From Pachyseris speciosa (Eukaryota; Cnidaria; Anthozoa; Scleractinia; Pachyseridae), in NCBI GenBank assembly GCA_016490735.1, contig JAEMWC010000073.1, positions 194,501 to 258,500 on the forward strand: a DNA stretch of 64,000 nucleotides. The letters run 5' to 3'. How positions within the stretch are numbered: the first letter of the stretch is position 1; each line of letters starts with the position of its first letter. A model generated the notes under the pieces. It searched no databases. It was not told the origin of the DNA and was given only the letters and a program-made list of their open reading frames with translations. A program made the translations under genes and the position numbers. Shown here piece after piece: positions 11,047 through 23,000 of this stretch.

Positions 11047-11568
11047 ATGAAGACCCCGAGAGCTCGCAAAGGAAGAAACAAGCATGCACGAAGACTTGGC
11101 AAAATCACCCTGGATACTGAGAAGAGCCTCAACGATAGCTTCGGCAATGAACTGAATGAAATTCCGGGACACTTCATGTACAACGAAGAAAACGACGCCA
11201 TACAACAAGTGTTGAAGTTACCTGATGTAACTGTCGGCAGTGTCGGTGATGGCGGCGAAAGCAAGCAAGGAAATAAACGAGGTTTAAGTTTGCCACCTAT
11301 CTGCGGGGAAGACAAAGAAGCTAATGAATATAGAAAACAAACTGCCGGCCACACTAAACTACCAAAAATTAACACCGAGCAACGAAATGGTTCGGTTGTG
11401 AAGTCCTCATGGCTTGAGAAACAGGATGTGTCCACCATCAGCTGGAAGAAAGCTTTGGATGTCTTGGACGACAAAACACGGGATTATTCAACGAAACAAG
11501 GCAAACGGCCAGGAGGACATGACGAACAGAAAAGGAAGCGTGCTACTGGAAATGCATGTAAATCCTGA
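11047..11568 (+). CDS. Hypothetical 173-residue hydrophilic protein, single exon
   Basis: The frame opens MKTPRARKGRNKHARRLG and closes GHDEQKRKRATGNACKS. It is rich in Lys, Glu, Asp, Asn and Gly, with basic ends, no membrane segment and no domain I recognise. The composition suggests a disordered nuclear-type protein. It could be a lineage-specific intronless gene or the last exon of a larger one; an in-frame CAG acceptor lies shortly upstream (about 11035). A palindromic MITE starts 28 bp after the stop. No splice partner or poly(A) signal was identified, so coding status rests on length and sensible composition only. Confidence 0.4.
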   Translation: MKTPRARKGRNKHARRLGKITLDTEKSLNDSFGNELNEIPGHFMYNEENDAIQQVLKLPDVTVGSVGDGGESKQGNKRGLSLPPICGEDKEANEYRKQTAGHTKLPKINTEQRNGSVVKSSWLEKQDVSTISWKKALDVLDDKTRDYSTKQGKRPGGHDEQKRKRATGNACKS

Positions 11569-11595
11569 ACGGTGCAATAATTAACAATTATTGAC

Positions 11596-11740
11596 ATTAT
11601 TGAATGAGGTTGAGCGTGGATAGCGAAAATTATCATGTCCGAGGTTTGTGTTATCTGCAGAAGCCGTACAGACTGAGGCGGATAACACAAACCCAGGCCA
11701 TGGTAATTATCGCTATCATGCGGAAACCTAATTCAATAAT
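11596..11740. mobile_element. Foldback MITE
   Basis: The left arm 11596-11660 and right arm 11677-11740 are about 80% reverse complementary: ATTATTGAATGAGGTT pairs with AACCTAATTCAATAAT, and TTTGTGTTATCTGC with GCGGATAACACAAA. The spacer is about 16 bp. No coding capacity. Confidence 0.75.
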
Positions 11741-12631
11741 TGTTTTATTATACATAAACTTGAGCGCTAATAAAAACAAGAGTGCGTGCAAGAAACTAAA
11801 CATGCTACGTCAACTAGTAAACAAGTTTATTTGTAAGCTTACAACCTAAAAGTTGCAGCGCAGTCCAAAAGTTTCCAGCAAAATTTTACAAAAACCCACT
11901 CTAAAACATGTTTTAAAAATTTACATTTAACTTTTGACTGAACGAAGGCCTGTTTTGGTAAAACTTCCTGCAGTAAAATTCCAGAAAGCTTCGTGTTTCT
12001 TGCGTAAAACTATTGTTTGCAAAATGACGTCACTTCTGCATGTATAAAAGCTATTGTAACGTAACAATAGGGTTAGCCTAACAGTGCCAGCAGTAATTAG
12101 CTGCGTGTTCGTAGCCAATCAGAATTGAGATAGTGATATACAATTACATGTAAATGACATATAAGTGATAAAAAGTTTATTAAAGCATTGTATATAGTGT
12201 GAGTACGGATTTTTTTTTTTTGACACGGCAATTTTTTTTATTAACACAATATACATAACTTTACATACAACAATGTCAATAAATTATACATCTAACTACA
12301 TACAACAATAACAAAAATTTATACAAACTAAAAAAATGTAACTTACTCATAACAAAAAGATATACGGCTTACAAAACGGAAAGTAGTTTAGCAATACACA
12401 ACAAACAAACGGCACACAAAAAAGAATGCGTGTCAGAAATGCACAGCGAGGTCCACTTTTTTTTTCTGTACTTGGTTTGATTTCCGTTCGAGTGCGGATG
12501 ATGAAAAGTTTTGACTTGAAAATTGTGAAATCAAGAAGTTATCATCCTTTAGGCTGTCTTTTGAATAAATGTACCCAGTATATGGAGAGTCAATCAGTGC
12601 ACTATGTTGAACACAGTAAATATTAAAACCA

Positions 12632-12742
12632 AATGAAGAATGATCCTCGCAGTTATGAACGCAATTTATGCAATGCGAAAAGAAGCCTGAAAAAAAAAAA
12701 AATTCAGGACTTCAACGGGGTTTGAACTCGTGACCTCGCGAT

Positions 12743-12791
<49 letters not shown>

Positions 12792-12945
12792 AGCAGGTCA
12801 ATTGTGGGTTCATATGATCCCGTGAAAGAAATGAGTATGAATGATATATGAACTAACTGCGAGGATCATTCTTCATTTGATTTCATTCCGCAGTTCATAT
12901 ATGATTCATTTCATATATCATTCATACAGTAAATATTGTTATGGC
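12632..12945 (-). mobile_element. tRNA-like dispersed repeat, copy B
   Basis: Same family as 1747-1920 and 28797-29074. The tRNA-like core is 12780-12704 on the minus strand with A-box TAGCTCAGTTGG and a B-box-like GAGTTCAAACCCC. To its right, GAGGATCATTCTTCATTTGA is the inverted counterpart of the left flank, and 'GATATATGAA' units follow. Confidence 0.7.
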
Positions 12946-12966
12946 CCCGGGTGAAACACCACAAGG

Positions 12967-13153
12967 CAGGGCCGTAGCCAGAAAAAAAGTATGACTGAGG
13001 CAATGTCAATGAAAAATTATGACTGAGGCAACGTCCGTGGTTAAATTACCTTCCTTGGTATATTTAGGGTGTTTATGATGACTATAAACTACAAAAACGA
13101 AAGAAATGACTGAGGCAAGTGCCTCGGTTTGCCTGTTACTAGCTACGGCCCTG
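12967..13153. mobile_element. 187-bp TIR MITE with CAAGG target duplication
   Basis: CAGGGCCGTAGCCAG begins the element and CTAGCTACGGCCCTG ends it. CAAGG flanks both sides (12962-12966 and 13154-13158). The interior repeats 'TGACTGAGGCAA' three times. CAGGG ends suggest a hAT relative, but a 5-bp duplication is short for that group. Confidence 0.75.
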
Positions 13154-13603
13154 CAAGGTCATGGTTTAGTTATTACTAAGCACTAAGTTTCGAATGAAAA
13201 ACCGATATTTTATGGCAAGCTTTCCTCAACAATCCATCCACATTATCCTTATTAAACTGCTGCTGACTGTTACACAGCACCCACAAACATTCGCTTTCTG
13301 CTTCTAGGTTCACCCACGGAAAGTACACGTGGACAGAAATTATCACTGGAACGGTTTCTGCGGTGTACAAGGGTATGCATACGTCTGCTCGCTGGACGTT
13401 TTATTCGCGTTTAACCAATACAAAACGACTTGAATCTTTCCACGAAAACGTCTTTAAAGTATAAACCTATTCAAGTTTTAACTCTTGACGGTGAAATAAC
13501 AAGTGGAGTGATAATCGTGTGGCGCCTTTGTGGCGCCCGCTTGTGTTAAGTCAGTTGTTTCATCAATGTGAGAGGACTGGAAATTGCACAACTAGGTCAC
13601 TTA

Positions 13604-13950
13604 GGGCCATTTCACATAGCTAGCCTTCACATGCAACCCTGGGGCACTGGGGTGAGGTTTAAAATGCGATCGCGTGGTCGCTAAGAACGTATATTAACAA
13701 AAGAATTCAGAGATAATTGCACGGATGAACCTCACCCCACCCCACCTCCAGCATTCACATGGAGAAAACTCACCCCAGCTAAGCGGGTTAGCCGGCCTGG
13801 CTGACCGGGTAACCCGCCTCGGTGAGGTACCCCACCTCACATGTGAACGCTATCGAGAAAAAAAGAGATATTGTATGGAGAGATTGGTAACCCCACCTAG
13901 GTGGGGGACCTCACCTGCCTGGGGTCCCCCACCTTCATGTGAACAGGCCC
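13604..13950. mobile_element. 347-bp TIR MITE with TTA target duplication
   Basis: GGGCCATTTCACAT at the left and ATGTGAACAGGCCC at the right are inverted repeats. TTA flanks both sides (13601-13603 and 13951-13953), matching the 3-bp TWA duplication of PIF/Harbinger elements. The interior is rich in 'CCCCACCT' and 'AGGTGGGG' palindromes. Confidence 0.78.
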
Positions 13951-14028
13951 TTAGAGTTACCGCCGCATTGATTACAAACACAGTACTTTGAACAACAATT
14001 ATTTATTGATTTATTATTGAGCAGGTGT

Positions 14029-17000
14029 TTACTTCTTTGCAAGCCGGCGCAGTTTTTCTCTCTTGTTTTTATTATGGTGCTTTTTCCAAGGCTTGTAAGG
14101 TAGAGCAGCGCCTTGTTCACTCACACTGCCAAATGGTCCCTGACCTGGGATAGCCCCACGGGAAAAACAGCGAATTTGCTCCTAACAAAGAAATAGTAAA
14201 TCAAATAAGTAAGTAAATACATGCCAGTCAGCCAGCCAGACAGATACAGACAGACAGCCAGTGAGTCAGTCAGTCAGTCAGTCAGTCAGTCAAACCAGTT
14301 AATATTTAAGTAAAGCTTAATTTTAACTTGCTCAAAGACGATTATTTCACGATAAGACAGCGATCACGGTTTTAAATTGACAGCTTTAAGTTGTTTTAGA
14401 TAGTGACTCTCCTTTATAAGTCGCTTGAAAATCAGCGCCATGTCTCTCAATTTAAATGATGTTGTGATTAAAAGCACAATGAAATGCTTGGACTTCTTTC
14501 GTATCTACCTCCACGTTACTTTACCTTTATCTTAACACAACCTTGGAAAATCAAGTTTCCCTAATTGAACAACAGTTACCAACAATTAAAAACCTTCCTT
14601 ATCTTAAGGATCTTTTGCAATGGATAAAAGTTCCTTGAGCCCCTTTAAGCTGTTTGTTGAGTCAGAGCTGAACAATATACCTGTTTAAAGAAATCCTTGT
14701 CTACATCAGTCATCTAAGAAAAAAAATACAAGGTTACATTTGACCTGACTCCCCAAATGCAACAGACTAAAAAGTGCCACAAAAGAGAATAGCTACCAGC
14801 TTTCACCCCATTGTTTACATTTTTGGCTGACTGAGGGAAATAATCTTATGGATCTACCCGCGAAGGTGCGACCAGTTATCCTTATGACCACGCCCTGATA
14901 GCATTTCAGATTCTCTTCAGAGTTTGGAACAAAAACTCAGCACCTGTTCTTACATCTCCTTCAAAGTATTATTTTCCCTCTCCAACATTAAAATTGTGTT
15001 CGATTGACCGTCTTCCAGGGTAAGAAGTACTGTTTGTAGCTCTTACATGTACATTGAATATTATTAAATACCGCTAACTTTCGTTTAGAAACGACTTCAC
15101 TATTAAAATAGACCAATATCATAGATACGCTTTGTGTTAAAACACAACTCAAAAGTCGTTCACGATACTGTTTTGTTTGAGAAAAAACTGGAATCTGAGG
15201 TTGAAGTCAATTCTCATAGTACTGTGTACACTGAACTATCTACTGGAACGAAGCAATTAGGTTGTGTAGCTCAATTTCCAGTGTAACACCCACCTGTTTG
15301 GGAGCTCTGTCTTTCCCTTTGAACTGCTTGCTTTCAAAATCAACAAGCTTTTGCAATTTATGTCCCATTTGTTGAAATACTGTTTCATCTTCCCCAGGGG
15401 GCACTGTACTGTAGAGAAGTTTGCCCTGAATGACAATGAGAAAATTGTTTAATTTTACTGAACACTTAGAGTCCCAGGAGCTACAGCAGATTTGACATCC
15501 AACGGACAACGAAGAGAAAGGAATAATTTGTGTGGCAGCATCGTTAAAATTAAGGTTAAACCGACACTTAACTCAAACTTCTAAAATGTTGAGAGGAGAA
15601 ATGAATAAGGCCTGTTCCAAACGTCGTGCTTTTTCCATGCCGAAGTAAATTCAAGAATTAAATTCGAACTAAGCGCGATGTTTGAAATCATTCAGTTCAG
15701 CAGGTTGAAGTAAGTTCAGCACGACTATAGCTAGCACAGCAGGCCTTGTCGTGCCACACTGCTGAAGCGGGACTTGGTTTCAAACGGGGTGCTCTTGTCA
15801 TCTCGAACTGAATTCATAAATCCTGTTAATTGTATGTTAGGTTATTTTAATAATAATAATAATAATAATAATAATATAATAATAATAATGGTTTATTGCA
15901 GAGTATACAACAAGTGAGGTTCTTCATCTACAATATCTACACTATAAATCAACTCCAAAATAAATAAATAAATAAAAATAAAAATAAAAATAAAATAATA
16001 ATAATAATAATAAATAAATATAAATAAAAATTAAGAATAGTATATGTACATATTTACAATTGTTTCACTGCTTAAAGTTCCCTTAGTACATTTATTTAAT
16101 TTCAGATGTTCAGGAAACATTTCATCACATAGCGACTTATGAGTTAACTTAAGTATATTTAGTTCAATGTTCTTATTCATTGGAAGCCAGTTCAACTTTG
16201 CAGCGTCCTCCACTCCTGCGAACCTTCTTGTGACAAATCCAGCGCATGCATTTTGTAGCCTTTGGAGGTGCTTCATTTGAAATGCTGGGTGGGGATGAAA
16301 AACAGAGCATGCATAGTTCACTTTAGAGAGGACCAAGCTCTCTTCCAGGTGTTTCCTCACATGAAAAGGGGCTAGATTTTTAAGCCTAAGCAGTGTTGAC
16401 CATGTCCTGTACAATGAACTTAACACATGATCTACATGCATCTTCCAGATCAAGTGCTGGTCCATGTGTACACCCAATAGCTTAATTATGTGCAAGAAAT
16501 CTGTTTTAGTGGAGTATCGCCACAAGTGCTAGGGAGCTTTTGCTCTTCTAAACTGTGACATTGCGCCATCTGTGGGGTGGAAATAAGCATCCAGTTTGTC
16601 TTGGAGAAATTCAAGGCCAGATTGCAACTCTTAGAATAGTCCCACCTTTTACGCATATATGTATTGTTTTTAATTGGCGCGACTGAATTAAATTCGACGT
16701 TTGAACCATTTCCGTGCTATAGTCTTGCCAATGCCGGGCAATAATCATTTGAGTTCAGCACAACAGTAACACGACGTTTGGAGTGGGTCTACCGTACCTT
16801 AACATAATCCTTCAGGATGTAGCGAGCAGACCGCGACCCATCAGGGATACCATGGGATGTCATAAAACCTCTCATATCTGCCAAAAAGGAATTATTACAC
16901 GAAAGCATGAAAAGCGCAGATGCTTCAAACCTGGTGTCACACTAACTCCCTACTGATTTCTGCAATTTATCAGATACAGAAAAAAAATTGCGAAAAACGG

Positions 17001-20000
17001 TGCACCTGCATGAAATATTGCGGTTGTATTGTACACCAATGCAAAGATCACAAATATAGTGGAGTATGCATAACATCAAAACTTGGTTAAGTTGAAAATG
17101 AATGACAATTAGGGAACAACTTCTTAAAAGCAACACCATGTAAGTTAGAAATAAAGAAAGAGAAACAAGGCGAACTGATTCAACATAGTTAATTTCACCA
17201 ACAACTGCACCTTTCTGAGTTTCAAAATCGGTTTCGATTGACGTTGCTAGTACAATGGCTGCATTTGATGTTGTAAAATGCTGACAATAGCATGGTGCAG
17301 AATACAGGGGTTAATTTAATAAAACTTTTACACTTGTAAACTACAAGTCGGAGTAGTATTTGATCTAAGTCTAAGTGTATTTACAAGCGCAGATGAAAAC
17401 GAGTTTAATAAACATCGTTACAAGTCCAGGTTACAAGTGTCTGACTTGTAATTACAGGTGTAGCGCTACACGTGCAAAAGATGGTAAGTATCCAACTTAA
17501 TAAAACTTTTACAGGAGTCCGACTTGTATTGTTACAAGGTTCAACTTGTAAATCACAAATGCAAAATACAAGTTGCATGTCACTTGTAAACATCGAGTTC
17601 GACTTCTAAAAAGGACGCGTTTCTGACCGTTGTTTCTCAGTCTTCAGAAAAAAACGTTAATAAACCACAGGAAGCTCAGAAAATAGGCTCTGTATTCCCA
17701 CTTAGTTAAAAGTTAGCCCAAAAATACGATTCACATTGTAGCAAACCACTGGGAAGTGGCATTTTCTTTTCCAACTCAAAATCAGACAGTGGAGGACAGA
17801 TGTGCTTGGAACAGTTCCAGGAATCCTTTCAAATTGTGCCTTTTACTCTCACCGTCATTATCATGACCCAGGTCCCACCCTAACCCCTCCCCCAGGCAAT
17901 GTTGAAAAGCTCTCAGCAACCATTGACACTTCTTTTGCTTGGCTAATGTCTGTCCAATGCTCCCAGTTCAACATTGTTTGGGGGGGGGCATTGGAGTGAA
18001 TTTTGCTCTTATCGCGTTGACTGTCCCAACTCTTTCAGCCCGCATTGTAGTTCAAAGAAATTGCACACAATGATAACGTTATTATCTGCAGGGTAAGCAG
18101 TCGCTCTGGTTCGCCAGTGTTGGGATAGGGCTAGTGCCGCTGGGTGGAGTTTAAGGGTTTCTGGGTCTAAGACGAGTTACCTCTTTCTCTTTAAGATCTA
18201 AGTTTGTACACCCCGGGCAAGTAAGCTCGCAGAATAGATAGCGCCGGAGTAGCATAGCCAGTCAGAGAACGCCATTCGTGATAGAAGGCTAGTAGATTTA
18301 TACTAATGGCCCACAGAACATCTCTGAGGGTTTTGGTGCACCGAGCTATTTATGTTCGCGCCAATGCCATTTAATTGAGTGCGAATCGTCTACCACGCTT
18401 CCTGTTTTGCCTTCTTTGTCACTGTCGGCAAAAATGGCGCCAAACTATCATTTTGTGGCCCCTCACGAGCTGGGCTAAAAGCAACTTTTTTTGTTTGCAT
18501 AACATGCTCAACAATTTTCTCAAGAATATAACTGAGAACGACGGAAGCAAAGCCGTATACATTGAAAGAACAGCAGGGATTTTGCATATGTAAAAAATAC
18601 ACGTGCATTCAAGTGGAGTTTACAGTATTGTTGTAAGGCTACAATAATTTACACTTGTATCCTGACTCGGGATACACGTGTAAATTCCAGTGTGGAAAAT
18701 TCTTTTATTAATCCTTGTATTTACAAGTCAGACTTTACATGTGTAAATTACACGTGCAAAAACTACAAGTGTAATTTCTTTATTAAATTGACCCCAGGAC
18801 TTATATTGGGCAATTACGTGCTGGGCTCTTACGGATGCCAACTCTGCTTTCAGTTTAATTTCATGAAAAGTAGTAGGTTTCACCAGAAAAGCAAGCAGAA
18901 TAATCCACTTGTCATGAATAATAAATTTAGCTTACATCCATAGGCAGAGAGCAGCTCATTAGCAGAGGGGGGTCTGTTGGACTCCTCTTCCTCTGGAGGT
19001 GGAGTCAGGTTAATGCCATACACTGCTTCAAGAATATTACGGGGAATTCTCTGACAGAGGTGAATGTAGTTAAGGAAAACAACTACATATACACAAGAAA
19101 ACAAACAACCATTTCTGGATACATTTACACAAAATAAACATGAAGGATGACCAAAACTCCTAAGAAAATTGAAGATCCAAAAGAACTGAAAGCATTATTT
19201 TGTTGTTCTCACTCGATAATCTATTAAGGATTTCAGTTGTTAAATAGGCCTTATCACGGTTTCAGATGCCATCTTGGCGGGTAGGCAAAGAGAACACAAA
19301 TTACAGTGTTTGTATGCAGTTCAATTGTCAAAATTAAATGTGTGAAGTGCCTGTTTCTCAGCAAAAAATATATTGTTAATCAATAGTACTAGGCAAAGGG
19401 TTCCACTGGCAAAATTTGAGGGATTTAGCCATACCAAAAAAAATTCTCTGGCTTTTATAATTTTTCCATACATTCGTCTGTAATGTTTTGCGTGGGCTGA
19501 AAAATTCCCGGGAAAAAATAACAGATGAATGTATGGAAATTTCAAAAACCCAGAGAACGTTTTCTGGCACGGCTGAATCCCTTACATTTTGTCAGTGAAA
19601 CCCTTTGCCTAGTACTATTAACTAGCAACATTTTTTTGCTAAGAAAGAGACACTTCACGCAATTTTTGTGACAACAGAATTGCATACAAACACTGTGAAT
19701 TGTGTGCCATTTGCCTACCCACCAAGATGGCGTCTGAAACTGTGATAAGGCCTATTGCACAAATTATGGTTTTGCGTTCAAGCATGATTTGAACACGTCA
19801 ACATATCAAACTGTTGCAACTAATTACATGTCGGTTAAACATAGAAGAACAGCAGACAAGTGACATTACAGGAGCAGCGTAAAAGGATATGAGAGCTACA
19901 GGAGGAACATGATCTCTCATCTGGTCAATCGGTAAAATGCCATTAAGGATCATGTCGGCCTTTGTGGACACAAATGAAGGGAACACCAAACCTGGGCAGT

Positions 20001-23000
20001 CACACAGTAACACTTCGTCACTCACATAGAGTGTCTGAAACAAACAAAACCAAAGTCAACAACACAATCCACGATTTTTTCTTGAAGTGTTATAGTAATT
20101 ATTGTATACCTGAAAGTGCTTGGTTCTCCCAGGAGTGGCTGATACAGGAACCTTCTTGTCATTTAAAAGTGTGTTTATTGTTGAACTTTTACCAACATTG
20201 GGATACCCAACCTATGGGGAAAAAAGGATAATTTCTTGTTTCTTGTGCTAACATGAATTAAAGAACATTGGAAGCTGAATGAAAGTAAACATTGTTTTGT
20301 GTGACTGGATAATTTGGTATTCACTTACTATGCTATATGGATAGCATTTTGCATATTAGCTAGCCTGTGTGCAGACGTCTCCTATTTCCTTTGTTGCACG
20401 CGTGGAACAAAGGAAGTAGGAGACGTCTGCACACAGGCTACAAATTAGCACATTACGTTGGTTCAGTCAATTTTCCCCAGTAATTATCAAAGGGAAGAGA
20501 CGCTTATTAATAATTGTTACAATGCCAAAGTATTCCATCATTCATATAATGTCACTTACCAATCCAACAGTAGTGAGAAATGTTTGGGAATTATCTGTTG
20601 ATTTTTGTCCTTTTTTGACATGAAGCCTTTTAAACAGAGCTAACAGCTCATCTCTTGTCAATAGTCTTCCTGAGTATTCACCATCATCAGCTGACACAGT
20701 CTGTGTAAAATCCTCCGCCACAACATCTGTGTCTGACTGCTTGTCAGAGAAGTGTTCACTGACAACACTAATCCCCGTAGGGAGAGGTGCCTCTTGTTCT
20801 GTAATGGCCGTGCTGTTACTTTGAGTATTAGACAAATCCCCTGAATTTGTTTTTTGAACATAAGAGTCACTGTCCTTTGTACTGTTGATAGAAGACATGA
20901 TAACAGTTCTCTGTGTAAACTTTGTTAGTTGGATTTGACTTTGACTCCATTAAACTGCTTGTTTTATCATGTGGTGAACCTGCAGCATCCTTCTCAATGG
21001 CTATTTCTGAAAGTCTTGATCTCAACGTAGCAGTCTCTTCATCACTACTCTCTTCTTCATCATTCTCGTCTTCCAAGACTTCTTCTTTCCCTTCCTGTTT
21101 TTGCAATTCATCTTCATCTGCTGCTCGTAACTGAAATAGAAAAAATCCAAAGACCTCTTTTTCAGGAAATGAAGTGAAATCAGCAACTGGAGAATTTGAC
21201 AGCAGATGACCTAAAGTGAGCAATGGCATGAATGCTGTGCTTCAAATGTGTCTTTTAAGCTTGCTAAAGACAATTTTTCAAATCTGTTTCATTTTGTTTT
21301 GTCCTAAATTCATCATTTCAATAGTGTGAACATGCAAAAAACAGTGAAAAGTCAGTTAATGGTTTTATTTTTTTTCAACTGAAAAAATTGACTCACACTT
21401 CATTCTAAGCTAACTGTTACATGACATAAAATCTGACAAAAACCTACCATAAGATGACATGACAAGTCAAAGAAGGCACAATTTGCTGAAAAATAAGCTC
21501 AAAGGCACCCACAGTGGGATTATCTGCCTAGAACCATACATAATATATGAAGAAGATTTGCTTTTATAACACTTTTCTGTAAAAAGTAACTAGTTTGTTA
21601 TAAGGAAAAGTTCTTAGAGTAAATATGAAGAATCATTTAGTTATACAGTCTAAATACATGCACCTGTCCTCCAGCAACAACAGCTAATTAAACTTACTGC
21701 TGTTAACTTACCACTGTTAACCTCTCACTTTCCTGCTGAGCAGACCAGAAAGCCACAGGTAACTTTATACTTTTGAAATAACCAGCCCAGGAATGTCTAT
21801 GATTACAAAATATTGCAAAGTTATTGTAACTATATACATTTATAGAAATCATTGATAGTAATAATCAAGGAAAAGAGAGAACATTGAATGATGGCATATG
21901 GTTACCAACAAGAAAGTGTAATTTACCTTTGCTCTGGAGTTAAAAAATCTGCTTTGTTTATAAGAAGAAGGTTACTTTTTTTTGGATCAACTTCAGTCAC
22001 ATAACTCTCCTGAAAAAGAAAGACTAAAGATCAAGAGAAAGAAAGGTTTGGCACTACCAGTCATTCAGCGAAAGAATGCATCTCTTGAAACATTGGCAAA
22101 TGTAATAAAGAAATTTATGCAACTTTCACAACACACTGTCTATTTTTCTTTATTTAATTTTCAATGTAAAAGTTTGTAAGGGTAAATAAAGTTGTTGTTT
22201 GTTGTTGGACTCTTGACTCTGAGAAAATTTGTCTACTTTAAGAAAAGTTGTCAAACAGAAGGCAACTGTATTTATGTTGGGCTGGTCAATCAGTGTATGC
22301 AGAGGTGGTAGCCATCCCCAATGAATGCTAAATCGTGTTCAATAATATTGATCAATCAGAGTACATGTATGTAGTTTTAATAACTACATAAATGAAGTTA
22401 TGGTATCTAATGAACAATATGCAGCATAACCTGGCACGGAGCATAATAAAGTAAAGTAAAGTAAAAGTTTATTTACACAGGGTAGCTCATTCAGCTCTAA
22501 GGCTGGTCTCCATAGGGGCCCTATATCTTAAAAAGTTGCAAGAGGATGAAGCTGATGTGACTGTTCAAAGTGTAATACACAAGTCATATTCTGCTTTCCC
22601 AGCAATGGAAGTTCCAGGGCGCTTTCCATTTGAATGGAAAAACCGGGAAGAATTTTCGGTTAAAAGGAACAGGACAAATTTTTCTCAATCAAAAACGGAA
22701 CAGGACGAGGGTCTTCCTTTTGTACTAAGTCACTCTTTAAGAGACTGGGTATTAACCAAAACACCACCAAACTGCACATTTTATTCATCAAGGAGCATGG
22801 AACTAGTGGAACGCTGCAGATGGTACAGGATTTTTCGTTCATTCCGGTAAAACCGAGAAAAGAGGAATACCTCCTATTTTCCTGAAATATTTCCATAATT
22901 TGGAAAAGTCTGTTCCATTTGATTTACCACTGGAACAACCACTTTTTCCACGCAAAAGGAAAGCACCCTAGATAAATCTATTTGGTTGCATGGATTGTTG

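Noticed and set aside
10950..11474. Minus-strand ORF of 174 codons
   Set aside because: Shadow of the plus-strand ORF at 11047-11568, which has more protein-like composition; neither is proven.
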